DNA of 12,549 bases from Lachnospiraceae bacterium UBA7012 (GCA_002449595.1 DJXE01000144.1:3449-15997); one strand, 5' to 3'; counted from the stretch's first letter, positions 1 through 6,856 are shown. Translations and numbers: made by a program. The notes: generated by a model not told the origin, from the sequence alone.

Positions 1-72
1 GAGCGAAGAATAACAGGGCGGAATAGGCAATGCGGTAGCAAATCCCCCCTCGGGATAGTCATTACGGACTAA
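1..72 (+). CDS. Possible 3' end of an upstream reading frame
   Basis: One frame is open from base 1 to a TAA at 70-72, giving 23 residues that end in SPLGIVITD. The other two + frames are closed by stops at 11-13, 24-26 and 36-38. I do not recognise the peptide, and a 23-codon open stretch can occur by chance, so this may be non-coding. If it is real, the upstream gene ends about 65 bases before the first confident gene, and its stop lies inside the inverted repeat at 62-100. Confidence 0.2.
   Translation, partial: ERRITGRNRQCGSKSPLGIVITD
42..56. repeat. Small hairpin ATCCC/GGGAT
   Basis: Bases 42-46 (ATCCC) are the exact reverse complement of 52-56 (GGGAT), with a five-base loop. No T-run follows, so it is not a convincing intrinsic terminator. 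It lies in the leader of the first gene and may simply be chance. Confidence 0.25.
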
Positions 73-100
73 ATCATAAGAAGCAGAAATTATGCCGTAA
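62..100. promoter_or_regulatory. Nested inverted repeat upstream of the first gene
   Basis: An outer pair TTACGG (62-67) / CCGTAA (95-100) encloses an inner pair CATAA (75-79) / TTATG (90-94). On the 3' side the two arms abut; on the 5' side seven bases separate them. It lies 38 bases before the start codon at 138, where an operator or leader hairpin could sit. No T-tract follows, so a simple terminator is unlikely. I could not identify a confident -35/-10 pair here. Function is inference. Confidence 0.35.
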
Positions 101-137
101 AATGGAATCAGATAACAAGAATCGAAGGAGTGTTCGG

Positions 138-548
138 ATGAGCAAATATCTGGAACGGAGCAAGGAACTCCGGGCGATGGCGCAGCCACATATCAACTGC
201 ACGCAGGGCGTCGTGATGCCGTTTGCGGAGGATGCAGGGTTCACGGAAGAGCAGCTGCAGAAGATCTTCGCGAATTTCGGCGGCGGAATGCGCCGCGCGT
301 CCCAGTGCGGCGCGGTGACCGGCGGGATTGCGGTGCTGGGCATGTTCGGCGCGGACGATATTTCGACGGTAGGCGAATACTACCGCATCCTGAAGGAGCG
401 CCACGAGGGCATGCTCGACTGTGCCGACCTCCTGAAGGCGAGCGCCGCGCGCGGCGAAGTGAAGAAAGTCCACTGCGACGGCCTGGTCTTCGAGTGCCTG
501 ACTCTCGCGGAAGAGATGCTGCGGGAGCGGGGCCTTCTGCCCGACTGA
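138..548 (+). CDS. C_GCAxxG_C_C family protein (putative redox or metal-binding Cys protein)
   Basis: A 136-residue soluble protein resembling the C_GCAxxG_C_C family, small Cys-conserved proteins of anaerobes with no firmly established biochemistry; a redox or metal-cluster role is usually presumed. The spaced cysteines are visible: C21 (NCTQGV), C57 in the QCGAVTGG signature after a glycine-rich FGGGMRR stretch, C95 (DCADLL), C113 and C120. The signature reads CGAxxG, the common variant. I chose the ATG at 138 because GAAGGAG sits seven bases upstream; an in-frame ATG at 102 would add 12 charged residues and has no ribosome site. No signal peptide or membrane segment is seen. It is first in a tight cluster, 32 bases before the patatin-like gene. 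The family call is good; the function is unknown. Confidence 0.85.
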   Translation: MSKYLERSKELRAMAQPHINCTQGVVMPFAEDAGFTEEQLQKIFANFGGGMRRASQCGAVTGGIAVLGMFGADDISTVGEYYRILKERHEGMLDCADLLKASAARGEVKKVHCDGLVFECLTLAEEMLRERGLLPD

Positions 549-580
549 TAAGTACCAAAATGAGAGGAAATCCGAATAGA

Positions 581-1420
581 ATGACAGGTGTGATCGACGT
601 CGGAGGCGGCACGCGCGGGATCTACGGCGCTGGCGTCTTTGACTGGTGCTTGGACAACGGAATAAAGTTTGATTACTGCATCGGCGTGTCCGCCGGCAGC
701 GCGAACTGTGTCTCGTATCTCGCGGGACAGAAGGGGCGGAACTACGCGTTCTACAATGATTACGCGTTCCGACCGGAGTACATGGGCCTGGACAACCTGC
801 GAAAGACCGGCTCGTACATCAATCTGGACTACATTTACACGACGCTCAGCGTCGAAGGCGGAGAGAACCCGGTCGACTACGAGGCCATGAAAGCCAACCC
901 GGCCGGCCTTGAGATCGTCGCGACGGACGCGCGCACGGGCAAGGCGGTCTACTTCCCGAAGGAGGAGATCCGGAAGGACCACTATGACTTCCTGAAAGCT
1001 TCGTGCTGCGTGCCGATCTTCAACCGTCCCTATCCGGTCGGAGAGGGACTCTACTTCGACGGCGGTCTCGCGGACCCGATCCCGATCCGGCGTCTCCTCG
1101 CCAAAGGATGCGACCGCGCCGTCGTGATTCTGACCCGGCCGAAGAGAGCATTCCGCAAGCCGGGCAAGGAACCGGTCTGGGCGAGGCTCCTGAAGCACAA
1201 CTACCCGGAAGCGGCGAAGGTCCTCCGTGACCGCTGGCAGATCTACAACACGGAGCTGCAGATCGTACTCGAACTGGAACGCTCCGGAAAAGCACTTATC
1301 ATCGCGCCCGACTCGATCGGCAGCCTGAAAATACTGACGCAGGACCACACGCAGCTCGATCAGCTGTATGAGAAGGGCCTGAAGGACGCGGAGAAGATTA
1401 GGGGATTCTTGAATGACTGA
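581..1420 (+). CDS. Patatin-like phospholipase (YjjU/RssA-type serine acyl hydrolase)
   Basis: A 279-residue protein with the complete patatin Ser-Asp dyad machinery. A glycine-rich oxyanion loop lies at residues 8-13 (GGGTRG), followed by GAGVFDWCLD. The nucleophile elbow GVSAGS has the serine at 37, and the DGG motif with the catalytic aspartate is at 160, followed by LADPIPIRR. Patatin-fold enzymes hydrolyse acyl esters of lipids; the actual substrate cannot be read from sequence. No signal peptide or transmembrane helix is evident, so it is probably cytoplasmic or membrane-peripheral. The start at 581 has AGAGGAAA upstream (563-570); ATG 560 is an in-frame alternative adding seven residues. 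The frame stays open further upstream, but only as an overlap with the previous gene. Its stop overlaps the next gene's start by eight bases, implying translational coupling. Confidence 0.9.
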   Translation: MTGVIDVGGGTRGIYGAGVFDWCLDNGIKFDYCIGVSAGSANCVSYLAGQKGRNYAFYNDYAFRPEYMGLDNLRKTGSYINLDYIYTTLSVEGGENPVDYEAMKANPAGLEIVATDARTGKAVYFPKEEIRKDHYDFLKASCCVPIFNRPYPVGEGLYFDGGLADPIPIRRLLAKGCDRAVVILTRPKRAFRKPGKEPVWARLLKHNYPEAAKVLRDRWQIYNTELQIVLELERSGKALIIAPDSIGSLKILTQDHTQLDQLYEKGLKDAEKIRGFLND

Positions 1421-2333
1421 ACTCATCATAGACGTACTGAAAGACGTAGTAATCGACACACTGAAGCTTCTGCCGTTCCTCTTCGTCACTTATCTTGTGA
1501 TGGAGTACCTGGAGCGGAAGACAGAGGACCGGTCCGCCGGCCTGCTCGCGCGCTCCGGCAAATGGGGACCGCTTCCGGGCGCATTGACCGGGATCCTGCC
1601 GCAGTGCGGCTTTTCCGCGGCGGCGTCCAGCCTGTATGCGGGCGGCGTCATCACAGTCGGAACGCTGCTTGCGGTCTTCCTGTCCACTTCGGACGAGATG
1701 CTCGCGATCTTCCTCTCATCGGCGGTGCCGGTGGCGGTGATCGCGAAAGTGCTTTTCACGAAGGTATTGCTCGGCACGATCTCGGGATTCGCCGTGGACT
1801 TCGGATGGCGCAGGGTGAAGAAGCTGCTCCGCCGGCCGGGCCACATGCGCGGCGCGAGGCGGAAGGACAGCCCGGATCCGGACGAGAAGCACATCCATGA
1901 CCTGTGCAAGCAGGAACACTGCGGCTGCGAGGAGGAAGGAAGCATCTGGAAGTCCGCCGCCGTTCACACGGCACACATCCTCTCGTTCATCTTCCTGATC
2001 TCGCTGGTGATCACCTTCCTCGTCGAACTCGCCGGAGAAGACGCGATCGCGGGCGCCCTCTCGGGCAAGCCGGTGCTCGGCGTCTTTCTCGCCGGCATCA
2101 TCGGCCTCATCCCGAACTGCGCCGCATCCGTGACGATCACAAGCCTCTACCTTGAGGGCATCCTCGACGCCGGCCAGATGATCGCCGGCCTGCTCGTCGG
2201 CGCGGGCGTGGGACTTCTCGTCCTGTTCCGCACCAATCGCCACCTGAAAGAGAACATCGCGATCGCCGGCGCACTGTACGCAATCGGCGTCTTCTGGGGA
2301 CTCGTACTCGAATTAATGCATGTCGCATTCTGA
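1413..2333 (+). CDS. ArsP_2/DUF2899 family polytopic transporter (putative manganese transporter / arsenic efflux protein)
   Basis: A 306-residue multi-spanning membrane protein. Several hydrophobic segments form two halves joined by a long charged loop (about residues 130-180). Each half carries a matching motif: LPQCGFS with P63 and C65, and IPNCAAS with P234 and C236, each followed by SLY and a glycine-rich helix. This suggests an internally duplicated, probably inverted-topology fold. The loop has a potential metal-binding cluster: H160, H162, C165, H169, C170 and C172. The family is annotated in databases both as 'putative manganese transporter' and as 'arsenic efflux protein'; the substrate here is unproven. 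The ATG at 1413 lies eight bases after AGGGG at 1400-1404 and overlaps the patatin gene stop, so the two are very likely co-translated. No arsR- or mntR-like gene is in the window. Confidence 0.8.
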   Translation: MTELIIDVLKDVVIDTLKLLPFLFVTYLVMEYLERKTEDRSAGLLARSGKWGPLPGALTGILPQCGFSAAASSLYAGGVITVGTLLAVFLSTSDEMLAIFLSSAVPVAVIAKVLFTKVLLGTISGFAVDFGWRRVKKLLRRPGHMRGARRKDSPDPDEKHIHDLCKQEHCGCEEEGSIWKSAAVHTAHILSFIFLISLVITFLVELAGEDAIAGALSGKPVLGVFLAGIIGLIPNCAASVTITSLYLEGILDAGQMIAGLLVGAGVGLLVLFRTNRHLKENIAIAGALYAIGVFWGLVLELMHVAF

Positions 2334-2344
2334 CGGCACAGAAC

Positions 2345-2385
2345 AAGAATTCATACACATTCTTAGTTTTATATAGGGGGGACAC
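2345..2385 (+). promoter_or_regulatory. Intergenic AT-rich hairpin and strong ribosome site before the GH3 gene
   Basis: The 52-base gap holds a perfect inverted repeat AAGAAT (2345-2350) / ATTCTT (2359-2364) with an eight-base loop, then AGTTTTATATA and an AGGGGGGA ribosome site (2375-2382) ending four bases before the ATG at 2386. The weak A/T stem followed by TTTT could be a poor terminator or an operator half-site pair. The ribosome site fixes the GH3 start confidently. Confidence 0.4.
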
Positions 2386-5370
2386 ATGACATCAGAGCAC
2401 GGCATCAACAGGAACACACCGCTGTGGGACAGGCATCTTCCCATGGAGGAGAGGATCGACTGGCTCCTCGCGCACATGACGCTCGAGGATAAGCTGGACT
2501 GCATGTCCTCGCGCGGCTCGTACAGCGAAGGCGCGCAGGCGCCGATCTACGCGCTCGGCGGAGAGGCGGCGCACGGCGTGCAGGGCAGGAACGACCAGGG
2601 CAAGATCTCCCCGCCCGACATCACGACTTCATTTCCGCAGCCGATCGGGCTCTCCGCGACCTGGGATCCGGATCTTCTGAAAGAAGCCGGCAAGGCCGTC
2701 GGCAGAGAAGCACGCGTCATTCATAAGAGAAAGCCGGAGAGCGGCGGCCTCGTCCGCTGGGCGCCGACGATCGACCTCGAGCGGGATCCCCGCTGGGGCA
2801 GGAACGAGGAAGCCTACGGCGAAGACGCCGTGCTGACGGCGGAGACGGCCGGCGCCTATGTGCGCGGCATGCGCGGCGACGACCCGTTCTACATCCGGAC
2901 CGCCGCTCTCTTAAAGCACTTCTACGCAAACAACACCGAGGACGGCCGCGGCTTCAAGAACGCGATCATCACGCCCAGAAACCGCGAGGAGCTCTACCTG
3001 GAGCCGTTCCGCCGCGTGATCGAGGAGAGCGGCGCGGTCGGCGTCATGACCGCGTACAACAAGATCAACGGCCTGCCGGGCGTCCTGAACCCTGAAGTAA
3101 AGAAGATCCTCAAGGAGAAGTACGGCGCGCTCTACTGTGTCGGCGACGGCGGCGCGATGGCGCTCGTCCGCAATCTCCACCACTACACCGGCAACCACAG
3201 CGACACGCTCGCGAAGGCGCTCCATGCCGGCGTCGACAACATGCTCGACGACGCGACGCTCGTGCGGGAAGCTGCGAAGGAGGCCCTGGAGCTCGGCCTG
3301 ATCACGGAAAAGGATCTCGACGAATCGATCCGCGCTTCCATGCGCGTGAGGATCCGCCTTGGCCTCTATGACCGCGAGCCCGGCTGCCCTTACGACGGCG
3401 TCACGGAAGACGACATCTGCAGCGAGGAGAACCGGGAGATCGCGCTCCAGGTCGCGCGCGAGGCGGTGGTCCTTCTGAAGAACGACAGCACTAACGAAGG
3501 CAAGCCCCTTCTTCCCATTGGAAAAACCGAACACCCCGCCCTCATCGGCCCTCTCTCCGACGTGTGGTACCAGGACTGGTACTGCGGCGAGCCGCCTTAC
3601 AAGACGACCCTCCGCGAAGGACTGTCGGAGGCGACCGATCAGGAATTCGAGGCATTCGAAGGATACGACAGGATCCGCCTCCGCTGCGGCGACAGCTACG
3701 TCTGCGAGAAGGAGGACGGCGCCCTGTATCTCACGCAGAATGCGTCAGACGCTGCCGATTTCTTCCTCATGGACTGGGGCGGCGGCAATTTCACGATCAA
3801 GAGTGCGGCGACAGGGCTTTTCTGGCAGACCTGCCTTCCGAGCACGAGCGGCCAGATCTACAATGACGGCGAGCCCGGCGCGGTGATGGCAAACCGCACG
3901 GCGCCGTTCGACTGGTTTGTGATGGAGAGATTCTTCCTCCAGTGGAACGCGGACGGCACGACGACCATCCTGTCCCGGTTCCGCGCACCGGTCGGCGTCG
4001 CGGAGGACGGCCGCCTGAAGGCGATCCTCAGCGAGAGCAAGGAAAACATGCCCGACGGCAGCGACGCGATGGGCTTCCCGGAAGTGAAGCCGGCGTCCTT
4101 CTCGATCGAGCTCGTGGAGAGCGGCGCGCTAAGAGCGGCGCAGATCGCGAAGGAAGCGGACAAGGTCATCGTCGCGGTGGGCTGCTCCCCGATGATCAAC
4201 GCGAAGGAAGAGATCGACCGCAGGACGCTGGAGCTGCCTCCGCAGCAGGAGAAGCTTCTCCGCGCCGTCCTCGCGGCCAATCCGAACGTCATTCTGGTCA
4301 TGCTCTGCAACTATCCTTACACGATGCACGGCCTGGAAAAGGACATCCCCGCAATCGTGTGGAGCGCAAGCGGCGCGCAGGAGATGGGCCTCGCGATCGC
4401 CGAGAACCTGACCGGCGCGGCGGCGCCCGCCGGACGCCTGAACATGACCTGGTACAAGTCCGACGAGGACCTTCCGGACATCGACGACTACGACATCATC
4501 AAGGGCGGCAGGACTTACCGCTACTTCGACGGCGAAGTCATGTATCCGTTCGGCCACGGGTTGACGTACACCGAATTCTCCTACAGCGATCTCGCCGTGG
4601 AGCAGACCGACGCGATGCAGTTCCGCGTCACTTTGAACGTAACTAACGAAGGAGACACAGCGAGCGACGAAGTCGTGCAGGTCTACGGCCGCGCACCTTC
4701 CTCGAGAGTGAAAAAGCCTTTCCGCCAGCTCCTGACTTTTAAACGCCTGAAGGACGTCGCGCCAGGCGAGACGAGAAAGGTCTCACTTGCGTTCAGCGCG
4801 AACGAATTCCGCTTCTACGACACCATCGGCGGCAAGCTCATGGTGGAGACCGGCGATTACGTGATCTACGCCGGCAGGAGCAGCGCGGACGACGCGCTCG
4901 CGGCTGTGATCCATGTCGAAGGCGAGACGACCGGCCTCCGCGACCTCACGCAGCGGATCCGCGCGGACCACTTCGACGACTACGAAAACATGGAACTCAC
5001 GGAAGGCGCATACGGATTTACCGCAGTGCGGCCGAAGAACGCGGCGGAAGAGATGACGCTGGTTTATGGGGCGTGTGCTTTTCCGGAGGGGGCGAAGGAG
5101 GCGAGACTCCTGATCCTGAACGAGGATCCCGCGCAGATCGATCTCTTCGCGGACGGACAGCCGATCGGCTCCTTCACCGGCGCGACCTCCGAATACGTGG
5201 AGAACACGCGCTACCGCGAGAACTCGCTGGACGAAGGAACGCCGAGGCCGCGGCACTGGAAAGCCGTCTGGACCGAGATCGCGATCCCGCTCGCGGACGT
5301 CCCCGAGACCGGCGAGCTGACCCTGAAGGTGAAGGGCACGCTGGAGCTGCTGAGCCTGCGGATGCGGTGA
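2386..5370 (+). CDS. Glycoside hydrolase family 3 (beta-glucosidase/beta-xylosidase type) with inserted beta-trefoil-like domain
   Basis: A 994-residue cytoplasmic enzyme with no signal peptide. The GH3 barrel spans about residues 20-330: the APTIDLERDPRWGR block (126-139) with NEEAYGED after it, K177-H178, and the presumed nucleophile D254 in VGDGG, where many relatives have SDW. The second GH3 domain begins near 360; DWYCGEPPY, a xylosidase-like sequence, precedes an insertion at about 428-575 resembling a fascin-type beta-trefoil. The domain then resumes with ADKVIVAVG. E608 in KEEIDRR aligns with the acid/base region of bacterial GH3 enzymes. A fibronectin III-like domain lies at about 745-835, and a C-terminal beta-rich region (about 845-994) may be a CBM6-like module. 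It probably removes beta-linked glucose or xylose from imported oligosaccharides; exact specificity cannot be read. It is longer than typical GH3 enzymes (700-800 residues) because of the two extra modules. Confidence 0.92.
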   Translation: MTSEHGINRNTPLWDRHLPMEERIDWLLAHMTLEDKLDCMSSRGSYSEGAQAPIYALGGEAAHGVQGRNDQGKISPPDITTSFPQPIGLSATWDPDLLKEAGKAVGREARVIHKRKPESGGLVRWAPTIDLERDPRWGRNEEAYGEDAVLTAETAGAYVRGMRGDDPFYIRTAALLKHFYANNTEDGRGFKNAIITPRNREELYLEPFRRVIEESGAVGVMTAYNKINGLPGVLNPEVKKILKEKYGALYCVGDGGAMALVRNLHHYTGNHSDTLAKALHAGVDNMLDDATLVREAAKEALELGLITEKDLDESIRASMRVRIRLGLYDREPGCPYDGVTEDDICSEENREIALQVAREAVVLLKNDSTNEGKPLLPIGKTEHPALIGPLSDVWYQDWYCGEPPYKTTLREGLSEATDQEFEAFEGYDRIRLRCGDSYVCEKEDGALYLTQNASDAADFFLMDWGGGNFTIKSAATGLFWQTCLPSTSGQIYNDGEPGAVMANRTAPFDWFVMERFFLQWNADGTTTILSRFRAPVGVAEDGRLKAILSESKENMPDGSDAMGFPEVKPASFSIELVESGALRAAQIAKEADKVIVAVGCSPMINAKEEIDRRTLELPPQQEKLLRAVLAANPNVILVMLCNYPYTMHGLEKDIPAIVWSASGAQEMGLAIAENLTGAAAPAGRLNMTWYKSDEDLPDIDDYDIIKGGRTYRYFDGEVMYPFGHGLTYTEFSYSDLAVEQTDAMQFRVTLNVTNEGDTASDEVVQVYGRAPSSRVKKPFRQLLTFKRLKDVAPGETRKVSLAFSANEFRFYDTIGGKLMVETGDYVIYAGRSSADDALAAVIHVEGETTGLRDLTQRIRADHFDDYENMELTEGAYGFTAVRPKNAAEEMTLVYGACAFPEGAKEARLLILNEDPAQIDLFADGQPIGSFTGATSEYVENTRYRENSLDEGTPRPRHWKAVWTEIAIPLADVPETGELTLKVKGTLELLSLRMR

Positions 5371-5383
5371 GTCCCGGCACACG

Positions 5384-5426
5384 CAATTAGAGATTGACAT
5401 ACCGGCAAGCGAAGATATAATAATTG
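5384..5426. promoter_or_regulatory. Inverted repeat flanking the promoter (candidate operator)
   Basis: CAATTA (5384-5389) and TAATTG (5421-5426) are exact inverted copies placed just outside the -35 box and overlapping the end of the -10 box. Their starts are 37 bases apart. A short direct repeat CCGGCA (5374-5379 and 5402-5407) is also present, the second copy inside the promoter spacer. A repressor bound to both half-sites would cover the promoter. The adjacent XRE protein is the obvious candidate (autoregulation), but this is inference. Confidence 0.35.
5394..5421 (+). promoter_or_regulatory. Consensus sigma-70/sigma-A promoter for the XRE regulator operon
   Basis: A perfect TTGACA (5394-5399) and a perfect TATAAT (5416-5421) are separated by 16 bases. 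Transcription would start near 5428, leaving a leader of only about 15 bases that still contains the GGGTGG ribosome site. It is the only textbook promoter in the window and should drive the regulator and, 43 bases after that gene's stop, the binding-protein gene. Such a strong core promoter commonly needs a repressor; see the flanking inverted repeat. Confidence 0.85.
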
Positions 5427-5442
5427 GCAAGGGTGGTGCAGT

Positions 5443-5751
5443 ATGGAGTTTGGAAAAAGACTATCCTGCATCCTTGCGCAGAGAGGCCTGTCACAGCGGG
5501 AATTTGCGCGGATGACGGAGGTAGACGAGACATCGCTGTCGAGATATGTGAACGGAACGAGAAAGCCCTGCATGGACGTGCTGGTGCGTATGGGGCGGGC
5601 ACTGAACGTTTCGGTCGAATATCTGACGGGAAATGAGGAAGAGGCGACGTTCCAGGAGATCAAGAACCTGATCTGCTGCAACCTGTGCCGCATGACGGAT
5701 GCACAGCGCCTGGAACTCATGGAGATGATCGCGAAGAAAGGGAACTCCTGA
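5443..5751 (+). CDS. XRE-family helix-turn-helix regulator with C-terminal Cys cluster
   Basis: A 102-residue Cro/CI-type DNA-binding protein. The HTH spans about residues 5-61: GKRLSCILAQRGLSQREFAR, then the recognition-helix region TSLSRYVNGTRKP and the closing LNVSVEYLTG, all typical of XRE repressors. The short C-terminal tail (65-102) holds C78, C79 and C82 (CCNLC); C9 and C43 are elsewhere. Five cysteines in 102 residues is high for such a protein and would suit a thiol or metal sensor, though that is inference. The ATG at 5443 follows AAGGGTGG at a suitable distance. It is first in an operon with a binding-protein gene that looks cystine-related, so it likely controls this transporter, its own gene, or both. 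Confidence 0.88.
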   Translation: MEFGKRLSCILAQRGLSQREFARMTEVDETSLSRYVNGTRKPCMDVLVRMGRALNVSVEYLTGNEEEATFQEIKNLICCNLCRMTDAQRLELMEMIAKKGNS

Positions 5752-5794
5752 ACCGCAAATAGTGAAAGGAAACAAGAAGGAAAGGAAGCGAAGC

Positions 5795-6703
5795 ATGATG
5801 AAGAAGATGGCAGCATTGATCGCGGCGGCGATCCTGGCAGGGGCACTCAGTGCTTGCGCAGCACAGCCCGCGCAGCCGGCGGCACCGGCAGAGCCCGCGG
5901 CGGAGGAGACGAAGGAAGAAGCTGCGGCGGAAGAGGCCGGGGCTGAGGAGACAGAAGAAGCAGCAGCCGAGGAGACGGAAGCGGCGCAGGAGCCGGACCT
6001 CCTCGACGAGATCCTGGAGCGCGGCTACATCGTCGTCGGCACCGAGGGAACGTACTCCCCCAACAGCTATCATGACGAGAACGATGAACTGGTCGGATTT
6101 GACGTAGAAGTTGCGGCGCTCGTCGCGAAGCACATGGGCGTCGAAGTGCAGTATCTCGAGACCGAGTGGGCATCGATCTTCGCGGCGCTTGACGCTGGCC
6201 AGATCGACACGGTCATCAACGAGGTCGGCTACACGGACGAGAGAGCGGAGAAGTATGATTTCTCCCAGCCTTACGCATTCGTCCAGGGCGGCATCCTCGT
6301 GAAAAGCGATAACACCGACATCAACTCTTTCGAGGACCTGAAGGGCAAGGTCGCGGCGAACGAGTCCACCAGCACCTGGGGCGCCACGGCGCTCGAGTAT
6401 GGCGCGGAGCTCGATCCGGTCAACGCGATGGCACAGTCCATCTCGGAAGTCCTGAACGGCCGCGCGGACTGCACGCTGAACTACATCACGGCGTTCGCGG
6501 ACTACATGAAAGAGCACCCGGAAGAGAAAGTGAAGGTCGCGGCGACGACGGACCCCGAGCCGAGCTCCTACATTCCGGTGAAGAAGGGCAACGAGAGACT
6601 TGTCGAGGCGATCAACAAGGCGCTGGATGAGGCATATGAGAGCGGGGAACTGAAGGCGGTCTCCGAGAAGTACTTCGGCATCGACGTGACGGCGCGTCCG
6701 TGA
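5795..6703 (+). CDS. Amino-acid ABC transporter substrate-binding lipoprotein (SBP_bac_3; cystine-like)
   Basis: A 302-residue extracellular lipoprotein. Residues 1-20 form a signal peptide with a lipobox LSAC and lipidated C21. An Ala/Pro/Glu-rich linker (about 22-66) follows, probably a flexible spacer from the membrane. The periplasmic-binding fold (SBP_bac_3) starts at DLLDEILERG and includes LVGFDVEV, the TDERAEKYDFSQPY block with R150 (equivalent of the carboxylate-binding Arg of GlnH-type proteins) and GRADCTLNY. The pattern STWGATALEYGAE resembles TcyJ/TcyA cystine-binding proteins. Y230 occupies the place where most relatives have Asp contacting the alpha-amino group. AGGAAG six bases upstream supports ATG 5795; an in-frame GTG at 5762 would prefix a charged stretch to the signal peptide. 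It partners with the permease and ATPase downstream. Confidence 0.9.
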   Translation: MMKKMAALIAAAILAGALSACAAQPAQPAAPAEPAAEETKEEAAAEEAGAEETEEAAAEETEAAQEPDLLDEILERGYIVVGTEGTYSPNSYHDENDELVGFDVEVAALVAKHMGVEVQYLETEWASIFAALDAGQIDTVINEVGYTDERAEKYDFSQPYAFVQGGILVKSDNTDINSFEDLKGKVAANESTSTWGATALEYGAELDPVNAMAQSISEVLNGRADCTLNYITAFADYMKEHPEEKVKVAATTDPEPSSYIPVKKGNERLVEAINKALDEAYESGELKAVSEKYFGIDVTARP

Positions 6704-6856
6704 TCATCCGCTGACCCGGAAGCGTACTCTGAGACTGTTCCTGCGGTGATAATTCGCAGCGCACAGGAAGGCTTCCAAATCGCCCGATCCAAGAGGGATC
6801 TCGGGGCGGATTTCCGGGACAGATGATTGAAGAAAAAAACGTAAAATGTTAGTGTT

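Noticed and set aside
305..580. Long N-terminal extension of the patatin-like gene, open from ATG 305
   Set aside because: The extension overlaps the preceding gene almost completely, is Arg-rich and unlike patatins, and the oxyanion-loop motif sits directly after ATG 581.
380..1489. Reverse-strand open frame of 369 codons opposite the patatin-like gene
   Set aside because: The + strand has the full Ser/Asp dyad. The reverse protein is low-complexity and shadow-like.
5762..5794. Upstream GTG start for the binding protein
   Set aside because: It would add 11 mostly charged residues before the signal peptide; ATG 5795 has an AGGAAG ribosome site at good spacing.
5850..6107. Arg-rich + frame inside the binding-protein gene, and repeat-like A/P/E coding sequence
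   Set aside because: It is an out-of-frame reading of the Ala/Pro/Glu linker, whose low complexity explains the open frame and the apparent repeats.
6827..6847. TTGAAG with TAAAAT as a permease promoter
   Set aside because: The spacing between the two hexamers is only nine bases, too short for a normal promoter.
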